Part shown: piece after piece, positions 16,732-23,885 of the stretch
How the letters are laid out: each line of letters starts with the position of its first letter
Position numbering within the stretch: position 1 is the first letter of the stretch
Assembly (NCBI RefSeq): GCF_007096355.1
Contig: NZ_VKDF01000002.1
Location: 124,001-188,000, forward strand
Source: Paracoccus sp. M683
GTDB lineage: Bacteria; Pseudomonadota; Alphaproteobacteria; Rhodobacterales; Rhodobacteraceae
Reading direction: 5' to 3'
Length of the DNA: 64,000 nucleotides
Position numbers and translations under genes: made by a program
The notes under the pieces: generated by a model
What the model saw: the letters and a program-made list of their open reading frames with translations, nothing else
Databases searched by the model: none
Told to the model about the DNA's origin: nothing

Positions 16732-18474
16732 TCAGAAAATATCGGGTTCGCCGGCGGCACGACCGAAGCCGCGTTCCAGAAAGTCGAAGTCGCAGCCCTT
16801 GTCGGCCTGGGTGACGTGGCGCGAGAACATATAGCCCCAGCCCCGTTCATAGCGCGGTTCCGGCGGGGTCCATGCGGCGCGGCGGCGGGCGATTTCTTCG
16901 TCGTCGACCAGCATATCCAACCGGCGATTGGGCAGGTCCAGCCGCACGATGTCGCCGTTTTTCAGCAGCGCCAGCGGCCCGCCGATAAAGCTTTCCGGTG
17001 CGACATGCAGCACGCAGGCACCGTAAGACGTGCCCGACATCCGCGCATCGGAAATGCGCAGCATGTCGCGGTGCCCCTGCTTGATCAGCGCCTTGGGAAT
17101 GGGCAGCATCCCCCATTCGGGAAAGCCCGGCCCGCCCAAGGGGCCGGCATTGCGCAGAACCATGACATGATCGGGCGTGATGTCCAGATTCTCGTCGTCC
17201 ACGGCCTTTTTCATCTCGGGATAGCTGTCAAAAACCAGCGCCGGACCTTCGTGGACATGGTATTTCGGATCGCAGGCGGCAGGCTTGATGACCGCGCCAT
17301 CCGGGCACAGGTTGCCGCGCAGCAGTGCCAGCGAACCCTCGGCATAGACCGGGTTCGACAGCGGCCGGATCACGTCATCATTATAGACGACAGCGCCCTC
17401 GATCCCTTCGCCCAGGGTCTTTCCGGTGACGGTCAGCGCCGACAGGTCCAGCCGTTCGGTCAGCTGGGTCATCAACGCGCGCAGACCGCCGGCATAGAAG
17501 AAATCTTCCATCAGATAATCTTTGCCCGACGGGCGAACGTTGCAGATCATCGGCGTTTCGCGGCCAAGTGCATCCAGCTGGTCCAGCGTCAGATCGACGC
17601 CTGCACGCCGCGCCATGGCAATCAGATGAACAACGGCATTGGTCGAACAACCGGTAGCCATCGCGACGATGGCCGCGTTGCGAACTGATGCGGGGTTGAC
17701 GATCTGATCGGGCGTCAGCCCTTCCCAGACCATGTCCACAATCCGACGACCGCATTCGCTGCCCATGCGCTGATGGCCCGCATCTGCTGCGGGAATCGAG
17801 GACGCGCCCGGCAGCGACAGGCCCAAAGCCTCGGTGATCGAGGTCATGGTGCTGGCCGTGCCCATGGTCATGCAGGTGCCGACCGATCGGGCGATGCCAC
17901 CCTGGATACCCAGCCATTCTTCATCCGTAATATTGCCGGCGCGGCGTTCGTCCCAGTATTTCCAGGCGTCCGAACCAGAACCCAGGATCTTGCCCGCGTA
18001 ATGGCCGCGCAGCATCGGCCCGGCCGGCAGGAAAATCATCGGCACGCCCGCCGTGATCGCACCCATGACCAGACCTGGCGTCGTCTTGTCGCAACCGCCC
18101 ATCAGCACCACACCATCCAGCGGGTGCGAACGGATCATCTCTTCCGTCTCCATCGCCAGCATGTTGCGATAGATCATCGAGGTCGGCTTGGTAAAGCTTT
18201 CATCCACCGACAGGGCCGGCATCTCGACCGGGAAACCGCCCGCCGCCAGCACGCCGCGCTTCACATCCTTGACCCGTTCCGGGAAGTGGCCGTGGCACGA
18301 GTTCAGCTCTGACCAGGTGTTCAGGATGCCGATGATCGGCTTTCCCAGAAATTCTTCTTCGGCATAGCCCAGCTGCATCATGCGCGAGCGGTGGCCGAAG
18401 CTGCGCAGATCGTCAGGGGCGAACCAGCGCGCGCTGCGCAGCTGATCGGGGGTCAGACGGGAATCCTTGGGCAC
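16732..18474 (-). CDS. IlvD/Edd-family aldonate dehydratase (L-arabonate dehydratase-like)
   Basis: This Fe-S dehydratase of 580 residues removes water from a sugar acid to give a 2-keto-3-deoxy acid. The three cluster cysteines are visible: Cys60 (ELNSCHGHF), Cys128 (MGGCDKTTPG) and Cys201 (VGTCMTMGTAS). The start is taken as GTG at 18474, which has GGAGG five bases upstream. An ATG at 18537 would add 21 residues and place the start inside the operator/promoter region. It is the first gene of the minus-strand operon. Its regulation is probably through the palindrome at 18509-18524. Confidence 0.88.
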   Translation of the reverse strand: MPKDSRLTPDQLRSARWFAPDDLRSFGHRSRMMQLGYAEEEFLGKPIIGILNTWSELNSCHGHFPERVKDVKRGVLAAGGFPVEMPALSVDESFTKPTSMIYRNMLAMETEEMIRSHPLDGVVLMGGCDKTTPGLVMGAITAGVPMIFLPAGPMLRGHYAGKILGSGSDAWKYWDERRAGNITDEEWLGIQGGIARSVGTCMTMGTASTMTSITEALGLSLPGASSIPAADAGHQRMGSECGRRIVDMVWEGLTPDQIVNPASVRNAAIVAMATGCSTNAVVHLIAMARRAGVDLTLDQLDALGRETPMICNVRPSGKDYLMEDFFYAGGLRALMTQLTERLDLSALTVTGKTLGEGIEGAVVYNDDVIRPLSNPVYAEGSLALLRGNLCPDGAVIKPAACDPKYHVHEGPALVFDSYPEMKKAVDDENLDITPDHVMVLRNAGPLGGPGFPEWGMLPIPKALIKQGHRDMLRISDARMSGTSYGACVLHVAPESFIGGPLALLKNGDIVRLDLPNRRLDMLVDDEEIARRRAAWTPPEPRYERGWGYMFSRHVTQADKGCDFDFLERGFGRAAGEPDIF

Positions 18475-18507
18475 CGAGTCCTCCAACGGCAAGACGTTCT
18501 TGCAGTT

Positions 18508-18537
18508 AATGTATTCGTATACATTCCGAGTCGTCAA
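18508..18537 (-). promoter_or_regulatory. Promoter of the sugar-acid dehydratase operon
   Basis: On the minus strand, TTGACG (18537-18532) is separated by 18 bp from TACATT (18513-18508). The -10 element is buried in the operator palindrome at 18509-18524, so a bound repressor would occlude the promoter. Confidence 0.55.
18509..18524. promoter_or_regulatory. Operator palindrome 1, ATGTAT-N4-ATACAT
   Basis: The sequence ATGTATTCGTATACAT is a perfect inverted repeat with 6-bp arms and a 4-bp centre. The same arms and spacing recur at 18620-18635 on the other divergent promoter. The layout matches the 16-bp operators of E. coli GntR/IdnR (ATGTTA-N4-TAACAT), and a GntR-like LacI regulator is encoded at 21834-22877. 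Confidence 0.75.
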
Positions 18538-18585
18538 GTTGGTTTCCCACGAAATATCCGTCGAAATGCGAATATATTAGAAAGG

Positions 18586-18616
18586 TTGACAGGTTGATGC
18601 GATTCGTGCTGATTAT
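18586..18616 (+). promoter_or_regulatory. Promoter of the tripartite tricarboxylate transporter operon
   Basis: A consensus TTGACA (18586-18591) lies 19 bp before GATTAT (18611-18616). Operator 2 starts four bases downstream of this -10 and would cover the transcription start. The long spacer suggests a weak, regulated promoter. Confidence 0.5.
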
Positions 18617-18619
18617 TTT

Positions 18620-18635
18620 ATGTATGCGAATACAT
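18620..18635. promoter_or_regulatory. Operator palindrome 2, ATGTAT-N4-ATACAT
   Basis: The sequence ATGTATGCGAATACAT has arms identical to operator 1, with a different 4-bp centre (GCGA versus TCGT). A third, degenerate half-site (GCGAATATAT, 18568-18577) sits between the two. The pair would allow one repressor to control both divergent operons, possibly by looping over about 110 bp. Confidence 0.75.
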
Positions 18636-18705
18636 TGCCCCATAGCGGGCGTGAACCATGATCTGACGATGTGAATGGCGCCCCCGATGGGGCAAGGGAG
18701 GAAAG

Positions 18706-19746
18706 ATGAAACTGAACCGCAGAACTGTTATGGCTGCCGCTGCTTCGGTGGCGATTCTGGCCCAACCAATGATGGCCGCCGCGCAAGACCTGCCGCGCAA
18801 TGTGCGCATGGTCATCGGCTCGACCTCGACCGGGGGCGATACCTATCAGGCCGCCTCGATCGTGGCTGATGCGCTGTCCAAGCAATTGGGTATCAATATC
18901 AAGGTCGATGCGGTCGGCCCGTCAGAAGGCTTCAAGGCGCTGGGCCGGGACAAGCGCGGCACCACGATCATGCTGTTCCACGACCACGCCTATCTGGGCA
19001 ATCTGTATGGCATCGCCGGAAATCCCGATCCGTTCGATGGCTATCTGGTCGGCCCGACCCTGACCATCAATCCCGGCAATGCCTATCTGGTGGCCAAAAA
19101 CTCGCCCTATCAGACCATGGACGACATCCTGACGGCCGCCGCCAATGGCGAACGCATCCGCGTGGCGATCCAGCCCGGCGGCGTGTCGGAAATCGGCTTC
19201 ACCGCCATGCGCAACGCCGCGCGCGTTCGCGCACCGGGATCCGAGGAAAACATCGTTCCGGTCAATACCGGCTCGCAGGCCGACAAGAACCAGGCCATGT
19301 TCGACGGGCTGGCCGATGTCATCAACGGCTCGATCCAGGCGAATGAACAGTTCACCGCCCTGCCCGAAAACGACCAGAAGGCCATGCGCTTTGTCTGGCT
19401 GACCGCGACGCCCGAAACCTTGCAGAAAAGCCCCGAGGCCGGCATGGGCGCGCTGAGCCGCGACGACATGCTGCAATATGCCTCGCCCCAGACCTCGGTT
19501 ACGCTGGACGGCACCACCGACTTCACCTTTGATAAGGAATTTTTCCTGATCTATAACAAGGACATGAAGCCCGAGATGATGCAGGCCATCGACGAAGGGC
19601 TGGCCGCCGTATTCGCGCAGGACGAGCTGAACGCACGCCTGCTGGAGGCCTTCTTCATTCCCGACTTTCAACCGATGGCCGAGGGTTCCGCGCATCTGAT
19701 GAAAAAGCGCGACACCTATCGCGAAGTCATCGACGCGCTGAAGTAA
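18706..19746 (+). CDS. Tripartite tricarboxylate transporter substrate-binding protein (TctC/Bug family)
   Basis: This 346-residue periplasmic receptor has a signal peptide of about 27 residues, with Arg-Arg near the start but no full Tat motif. The mature protein begins DLPRNVRMVIGS. The segment STSTGGDTYQAASIVADALSKQL corresponds to the Bug-family first helix region. These receptors bind carboxylated compounds. With sugar-acid catabolic genes divergently next door, an aldonate or aldarate ligand is likely. tctB and tctA follow. Confidence 0.88.
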   Translation: MKLNRRTVMAAAASVAILAQPMMAAAQDLPRNVRMVIGSTSTGGDTYQAASIVADALSKQLGINIKVDAVGPSEGFKALGRDKRGTTIMLFHDHAYLGNLYGIAGNPDPFDGYLVGPTLTINPGNAYLVAKNSPYQTMDDILTAAANGERIRVAIQPGGVSEIGFTAMRNAARVRAPGSEENIVPVNTGSQADKNQAMFDGLADVINGSIQANEQFTALPENDQKAMRFVWLTATPETLQKSPEAGMGALSRDDMLQYASPQTSVTLDGTTDFTFDKEFFLIYNKDMKPEMMQAIDEGLAAVFAQDELNARLLEAFFIPDFQPMAEGSAHLMKKRDTYREVIDALK

Positions 19747-19762
19747 GCCACTTTCCGACGAC

Positions 19763-19797
19763 GGGGCGGGCGGCGTGATCCGCCACCGCCCGACCCC
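19763..19797 (+). terminator. Hairpin after the receptor gene
   Basis: An imperfect GC-rich inverted repeat (GGGGCGGGCGGCG pairing with CGCC..CCGCCC..CCCC) lies 16 bases behind the tctC stop. No T-tract follows. As with 2813-2839, it probably protects the abundant receptor mRNA or partly attenuates transcription into tctBA. Confidence 0.5.
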
Positions 19798-19836
19798 ATT
19801 CGTCACCGCGATCCGCTGTTGGAGGAGGGCGCACGC

Positions 19837-20256
19837 ATGGCCGACCTGTTCAAGGTCTCTATCGACTTCGAAACCTCGCATCTGATCTTTCCCCGGCTGA
19901 TCATCGCGATCCTGCTGGTGCTGGGCACGATCATCGTGATCCGCAACCGACAGGCCATCGCCGGATCGGGCGCGATGTGGGCCGAAACCCTGCGGCGCAT
20001 GGACAAGCCGCGTTTTCTGGGAACGATCGCCCTGACCGTCATCTATTTCCTGCTGATGGTGCCTGTGGGTGACATCTGGCCGAATACCGGGCTGGGCTTT
20101 CTGATCTGCTCCATCCCCTTCGTTGCGCTGATCGGCGTGCTGTACATGCATGAACGCAGCCTGCGCAGCATGATCCCGATGCTGATCGTCGCCGTGGTCG
20201 CCCCTGCGATCGTCTGGTGGCTGTTCACCTATGTCTTCGCACTGACGCTGCCGTAA
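19837..20256 (+). CDS. Tripartite tricarboxylate transporter small membrane subunit (TctB)
   Basis: This 139-residue protein has four predicted membrane segments (around residues 14-34, 61-78, 81-98 and 108-130), the normal size and topology of TctB. The ATG at 19837 is preceded by GGAGGAGGG; a TTG 18 bases earlier overlaps that ribosome site and is not the start. TctB forms the membrane complex with TctA, encoded 11 bp downstream. Confidence 0.85.
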   Translation: MADLFKVSIDFETSHLIFPRLIIAILLVLGTIIVIRNRQAIAGSGAMWAETLRRMDKPRFLGTIALTVIYFLLMVPVGDIWPNTGLGFLICSIPFVALIGVLYMHERSLRSMIPMLIVAVVAPAIVWWLFTYVFALTLP

Positions 20257-20267
20257 GGGGTTTGACG

Positions 20268-21788
20268 ATGCCTATCCTAGAGTTTCTGACGCCGATGTAT
20301 GTGTTCCTGATTTTGGCGGGCACGCTGGTCGGCATCATCTTCGGCGCGATTCCCGGCATGACCGCCACCATGGCCGTCGCCGTCTGTCTGCCGCTGACCT
20401 ATTCGCTGGGCCTGGATAACGGGCTGGCGCTGTTGCTGGGCCTGTATGTGGGCGGTATCTCTGGCGGGCTGGTGCCTGCAATCCTGCTGGGCATTCCAGG
20501 CACGCCATCATCCATCACCACGACATTCGACGGCTATCCCATGGCACAGCGCGGCGAGGGCGAAAAGGCGCTGCGAATCGGCATCGTTTCGTCGCTGGTC
20601 GGCGGGCTGATCTCGTTGGCCGCGCTGTTCTTTTTCGCGCCGGCGCTGGCCGAGTTCGCGATCAAGTTTTCCTATGTCGAGAAATTCCTGATCATCTTTT
20701 TCGCCCTGACCGTCATGGCCGCCCTGTCCGAGGATATGCTGCTGGGCATCTTTTCAGGCTTTCTGGGCATCTTCATCAGCCTGATCGGTGTCTATGACGT
20801 GACCGATGGCGGCAATGGCGAATACCGGCTGATCCCGCCGGGACTGGAATATTGGCTTGATTACGGCTTTTCGCTGCTGCCGGTGCTGATCGGCCTGTTC
20901 GGGCTGGCCACCATTCTTGAAGCGGCCGAGGTCGGCATGCCCAAGGGCCAGTCGCTGAAGGACATCAAGGTCGGTGCGCATTCGCGCTTTTCCTGGGGCG
21001 TGTTCAAGGGCCAGGTGACCAATCTGGTCCGGTCCTCGGGGATCGGCACATTCGTGGGCATCCTGCCCGGTGTGGGCGGATCGGCGGCCTCGATCCTGTC
21101 CTATACGGCGGCAAAGACCAGTTCGAAGAACCCCGAAAGCTTTGGCAAGGGCAATCCGGCCGGAATCATTGCGTCCGAGTCCGGCAATAACGGCCTGACC
21201 GGCGGGGCCATGGTGCCGCTGCTGTCGCTGGGGATTCCGGGCGACGCGACCACCGCGCTGCTGATCGGGGCGTTTACCTTGCAGGGCGTTCAGGTCGGCC
21301 CGCTGTTCATCGGCAACAACCCGGCGACCTGGGATTCGATGATCATCGCCATGCTGCTGGCCAATATCGCGATGTTCATCATGATGTATTTCGCGATCCG
21401 CTGGCTGGCTATGGTCGTGGCCGTGCCCAAGCACATCCTGTTTCCGGTGATCCTGATGATGTGCGTGATCGGCGCCTATACGATCAATTACGGCATCATG
21501 TTCGACGTCTGGACGCTGCTGATCTTTGGCATCTTCGGCTGGCTTGCGACAAAGCTGCGGCTAGAGGTGGCGCCGTTCATCATCGGCTTCATCCTTGGAC
21601 CCTCGGCCGAGATCTATTTCATCAAAAGCCTGGAAAGTTTTGGCACGCTGACGATCTTCTTCACCAAAAGCTGGATCGCGATGCTGCTTTGGGCGTTGAT
21701 CCTGGGATCGGTCATCGGGTCGATCATGCTGGCACGGCGCAAGGCAGCGCTGGAACTGGCACAGGCGCAGGCGCAGGCCGAACCCTGA
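20268..21788 (+). CDS. Tripartite tricarboxylate transporter large permease (TctA)
   Basis: This 506-residue integral membrane protein has about 11-12 hydrophobic segments. The duplicated glycine/proline signatures of TctA are visible: GIIFGAIPGMTATMAV, ILLGIPGTPSS, VGILPGVGGSAAS and SLGIPGDATTALL. It is the proton- or sodium-driven channel of the TTT system. The start at 20268 gives a hydrophobic N-terminus beginning MPILEFLTPMYVF. Confidence 0.92.
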   Translation: MPILEFLTPMYVFLILAGTLVGIIFGAIPGMTATMAVAVCLPLTYSLGLDNGLALLLGLYVGGISGGLVPAILLGIPGTPSSITTTFDGYPMAQRGEGEKALRIGIVSSLVGGLISLAALFFFAPALAEFAIKFSYVEKFLIIFFALTVMAALSEDMLLGIFSGFLGIFISLIGVYDVTDGGNGEYRLIPPGLEYWLDYGFSLLPVLIGLFGLATILEAAEVGMPKGQSLKDIKVGAHSRFSWGVFKGQVTNLVRSSGIGTFVGILPGVGGSAASILSYTAAKTSSKNPESFGKGNPAGIIASESGNNGLTGGAMVPLLSLGIPGDATTALLIGAFTLQGVQVGPLFIGNNPATWDSMIIAMLLANIAMFIMMYFAIRWLAMVVAVPKHILFPVILMMCVIGAYTINYGIMFDVWTLLIFGIFGWLATKLRLEVAPFIIGFILGPSAEIYFIKSLESFGTLTIFFTKSWIAMLLWALILGSVIGSIMLARRKAALELAQAQAQAEP

Positions 21789-21833
21789 TCGCAAGGCTTG
21801 CACATGACACGGCTTCGCAGGGATAAGGCGTTC

Positions 21834-22877
21834 ATGGACGAGCCAGACAAAACCAGAAAGCGCCGCGGCCCGTTACCGGGTGGCGGCGCTGTGACGATGA
21901 CGACCGTGGGGCGCATGGCCGGCGTGTCGCAGGTGACCGTATCGCGGGCGCTGTCGGACCCCTCGAAAGTGTCGCCCGAAACGCTGGCCCGCATCCGCGA
22001 GGCCATCAGGACCACGGGCTTTGTGCCCAATGCGCTGGCGGGCGCGCTGGCCTCGCGCAAAAGCAATTTGATCGCGGCACTGGTGCCGTCTTTCACGAAT
22101 ATCGTCTATTCCAGCCTGCTGCATGGCTTTTCCGAGATCATGCGCCAGAATGGCTATCAGATCATGCTGTCGGAAACCGGACATGATTCCGAACGCGAAC
22201 ATTCACTGATCGAGACCCATCTGAGCCGCCGCCCGGATGGGGTGCTGCTGACAGGTGTGCATCATTCGCCCGGCGCGCGGCGGATGTTGATCGGGTCGGG
22301 CATCCCGGTGGTCGAGGTCTGGGACATCAGCGAGACGCCGATTGATTGCTGTGTCGGGTTTTCCCATGCGGCAACCGGGCGCGAGGCGGCGGAATTTGCC
22401 GTGGCCGCCGGCTATGGTCGGGCGGCCACGGTGACGGCCAATGACGCGCGGGCCCGCCGCCGGCGCGATGCCTTTGTCCGGCGCTTCCAGGAATTGACCG
22501 GAACCGAGGTGCTGACAATGGACTACGCACCGGGCACGGCCACCTTGGGGCATGGCCGCGCGGCACTGTGTGATCTGGTCGATCACCAGGGCTTCATGAA
22601 TGGCGTGGTGTTTTGCAGTTCGGACCAATATGCCCATGGCCTGCTGACCGAGGCGGCCGCGCGCGGGCTTGCGGTGCCCCGGCAGATCGCGGTGATCGGC
22701 TTTGGCGATCAGGATTTCGCCGCCAATACCTATCCGGCGCTGACCACGGTTCGTGTCGATCGCGGTGCCCTGGGCGAGGCCGCGGCCGGCGCAATGCTAA
22801 GCCGCTTTCGCGACGAACCCCTGCCCGACAGCGTGATCGACGTTGGATTTCAGCTGATCCGGCGCGAATCGGCCTGA
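21834..22877 (+). CDS. LacI-family repressor, gluconate-repressor (GntR)-like
   Basis: This regulator of about 347 residues has the HTH MTTVGRMAGVSQVTVSRAL and a sensor domain whose segments (ALVPSFTNIVYSSLLHGF, GIPVVEVWDIS and CCVGFSHAATGREA) resemble the E. coli gluconate repressor. It follows tctA in the same direction. It is the best candidate for binding the ATGTAT-N4-ATACAT operators at 18.5-18.6 kb, because GntR-type repressors recognise 16-bp sites of that layout. The start at 21834 (MDEPDK) is chosen; ATGs at 21798 and 21804 are alternatives. Confidence 0.9.
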   Translation: MDEPDKTRKRRGPLPGGGAVTMTTVGRMAGVSQVTVSRALSDPSKVSPETLARIREAIRTTGFVPNALAGALASRKSNLIAALVPSFTNIVYSSLLHGFSEIMRQNGYQIMLSETGHDSEREHSLIETHLSRRPDGVLLTGVHHSPGARRMLIGSGIPVVEVWDISETPIDCCVGFSHAATGREAAEFAVAAGYGRAATVTANDARARRRRDAFVRRFQELTGTEVLTMDYAPGTATLGHGRAALCDLVDHQGFMNGVVFCSSDQYAHGLLTEAAARGLAVPRQIAVIGFGDQDFAANTYPALTTVRVDRGALGEAAAGAMLSRFRDEPLPDSVIDVGFQLIRRESA

Positions 22878-22879
22878 CG

Positions 22880-22897
22880 GCAAATGCCGGCATTTGC
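22880..22897. repeat. Perfect 18-bp palindrome
   Basis: GCAAATGCCGGCATTTGC is a perfect inverted repeat without a loop, beginning three bases after the repressor stop codon. No T-tract follows, so it looks more like a protein-binding site than an intrinsic terminator, although a cruciform or mRNA hairpin is possible. Confidence 0.6.
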
Positions 22898-22947
22898 GCC
22901 GATAGGTTGCAAACTTATTGACCGTCTCTGCTGCACTTTTGTGGATT

Positions 22948-22968
22948 TAGGCAAACTTGCCTAGGCAA
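22948..22968. repeat. Overlapping palindromes with three TTGCC/GGCAA half-sites
   Basis: TAGGCAA-AC-TTGCCTA (22948-22963) is perfectly symmetric and overlaps TTGCCTAGGCAA (22957-22968), also perfect. The result is three equal half-sites in 21 bp. This is the layout of a cooperative regulator site, yet it lies in a convergent intergenic space without an evident promoter. Confidence 0.55.
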
Positions 22969-23201
22969 AGCCACGCATTTACCGGCGCATGACCCGAACC
23001 TAGATTTACCATCATAAAGGATAGATCTCGAAGGGCGCGCAGCGGTGCCACCGCTTTGACCGCCGCCCCGGCAGGATCGACGGGGTTTGTAACGAGTGCT
23101 GTTTTACCCGCAACGATAATCCCATACCCACCTGACTGACCGTCGGAACAGGTTCCCTTATGCCCGTTCCGGCGGTTTCTTTTGACGGGCAACCACAGCG
23201 G

Positions 23202-23885
23202 TCAGTCGGTGCGGGGCGCCGCCGGCAGATCATCCAGCCGCAGCGCCAGGTCGATCAGTTCGGCGACCGAGCCGACCTCCATCTTTTCCAGAATCCGGGC
23301 GCGGTGATGGTCGACGGTGCGCGGGCTGATGACCAGCGCCCGCGCGATGCCCTTGCTGGACACATCCGAAGGGTTGGCCAGCATGTGATCGACGATCTCG
23401 CGTTCGCGGGGCGTCAGCCGCTTGAACCGTGACTGCGTGTCGCGATTGCGCCGGACCGTCAGCATCTGCGCCTCGGCCGAATCCAGCGCCGATCTGATCC
23501 GCTCGATCAGGTCGGCTTGCCGAAAGGGCTTTTCCAGGAAATCCACCGCGCCGCCCTTGATTGCCTGCACCGATTCCGGCACGCCACCATGGCCGGTGAT
23601 GAAGATGATCGGTAAAAGATGGCCCTGGCGGTTCAGGTGCTTTTGCAATTCCAGGCCCGTCATGCCGGGCAGGCCCTGATCCAGGATCAGGCAGCCGAAG
23701 GGATTGCCGTCATAGCCATCCAGAAACGCGGTCGCGGATTCGAAGGTCTCGACCAGATAGCCCCGGACCTTCAATGCCCGCGACAGCGACGACCGGATAT
23801 CGGGATCGTCGTCGACGATAAAGACCGTCGGGTCCGCAGGGGGGTGGTTATCCTTTGCCATTGTCGGATTTCCGTTCCTGTTCAT
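23202..23885 (-). CDS. FixJ-like response regulator
   Basis: This 227-residue protein has an N-terminal receiver with acidic residues VDDD, phospho-acceptor Asp69 (LILDQGLPG) and Lys in FLEKPF. A C-terminal LuxR-type HTH contains LTPREREIVDHML and RTVDHHRARI. Its ATG overlaps the stop of the kinase gene (ATGA), so the pair is translationally coupled. The receiver resembles FixJ/TodT/DctR types. The target genes are not shown; the adjacent TTT operon and the polysaccharide genes are both candidates. Confidence 0.9.
   Translation of the reverse strand: MNRNGNPTMAKDNHPPADPTVFIVDDDPDIRSSLSRALKVRGYLVETFESATAFLDGYDGNPFGCLILDQGLPGMTGLELQKHLNRQGHLLPIIFITGHGGVPESVQAIKGGAVDFLEKPFRQADLIERIRSALDSAEAQMLTVRRNRDTQSRFKRLTPREREIVDHMLANPSDVSSKGIARALVISPRTVDHHRARILEKMEVGSVAELIDLALRLDDLPAAPRTD

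Larger units (their letters stand above)
22878..23201. other. 324-bp convergent intergenic region with palindromes
   Basis: This region lies between the 3' ends of the repressor and response-regulator genes. I see no convincing gene in it: the longest frame (22947-23192, minus) would need a TTG start and has no recognisable sequence. It does hold several inverted repeats: 22880-22897, 22948-22968, and GGAAC-AG-GTTCC at 23145-23156. A weak 7-bp stem TGCCCGT/ACGGGCA near the response-regulator end could help terminate that transcript. Confidence 0.5.

Noticed and set aside
14303..16834. An 843-codon plus-strand frame across the sugar-acid genes
   Set aside because: It lies antisense to three well-supported enzymes and crosses their gene boundaries; no family features.
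22947..23192. An 81-codon minus-strand frame in the largest intergenic gap
   Set aside because: It would need a TTG start inside the response-regulator 3' region, has no ribosome site and no recognisable sequence.
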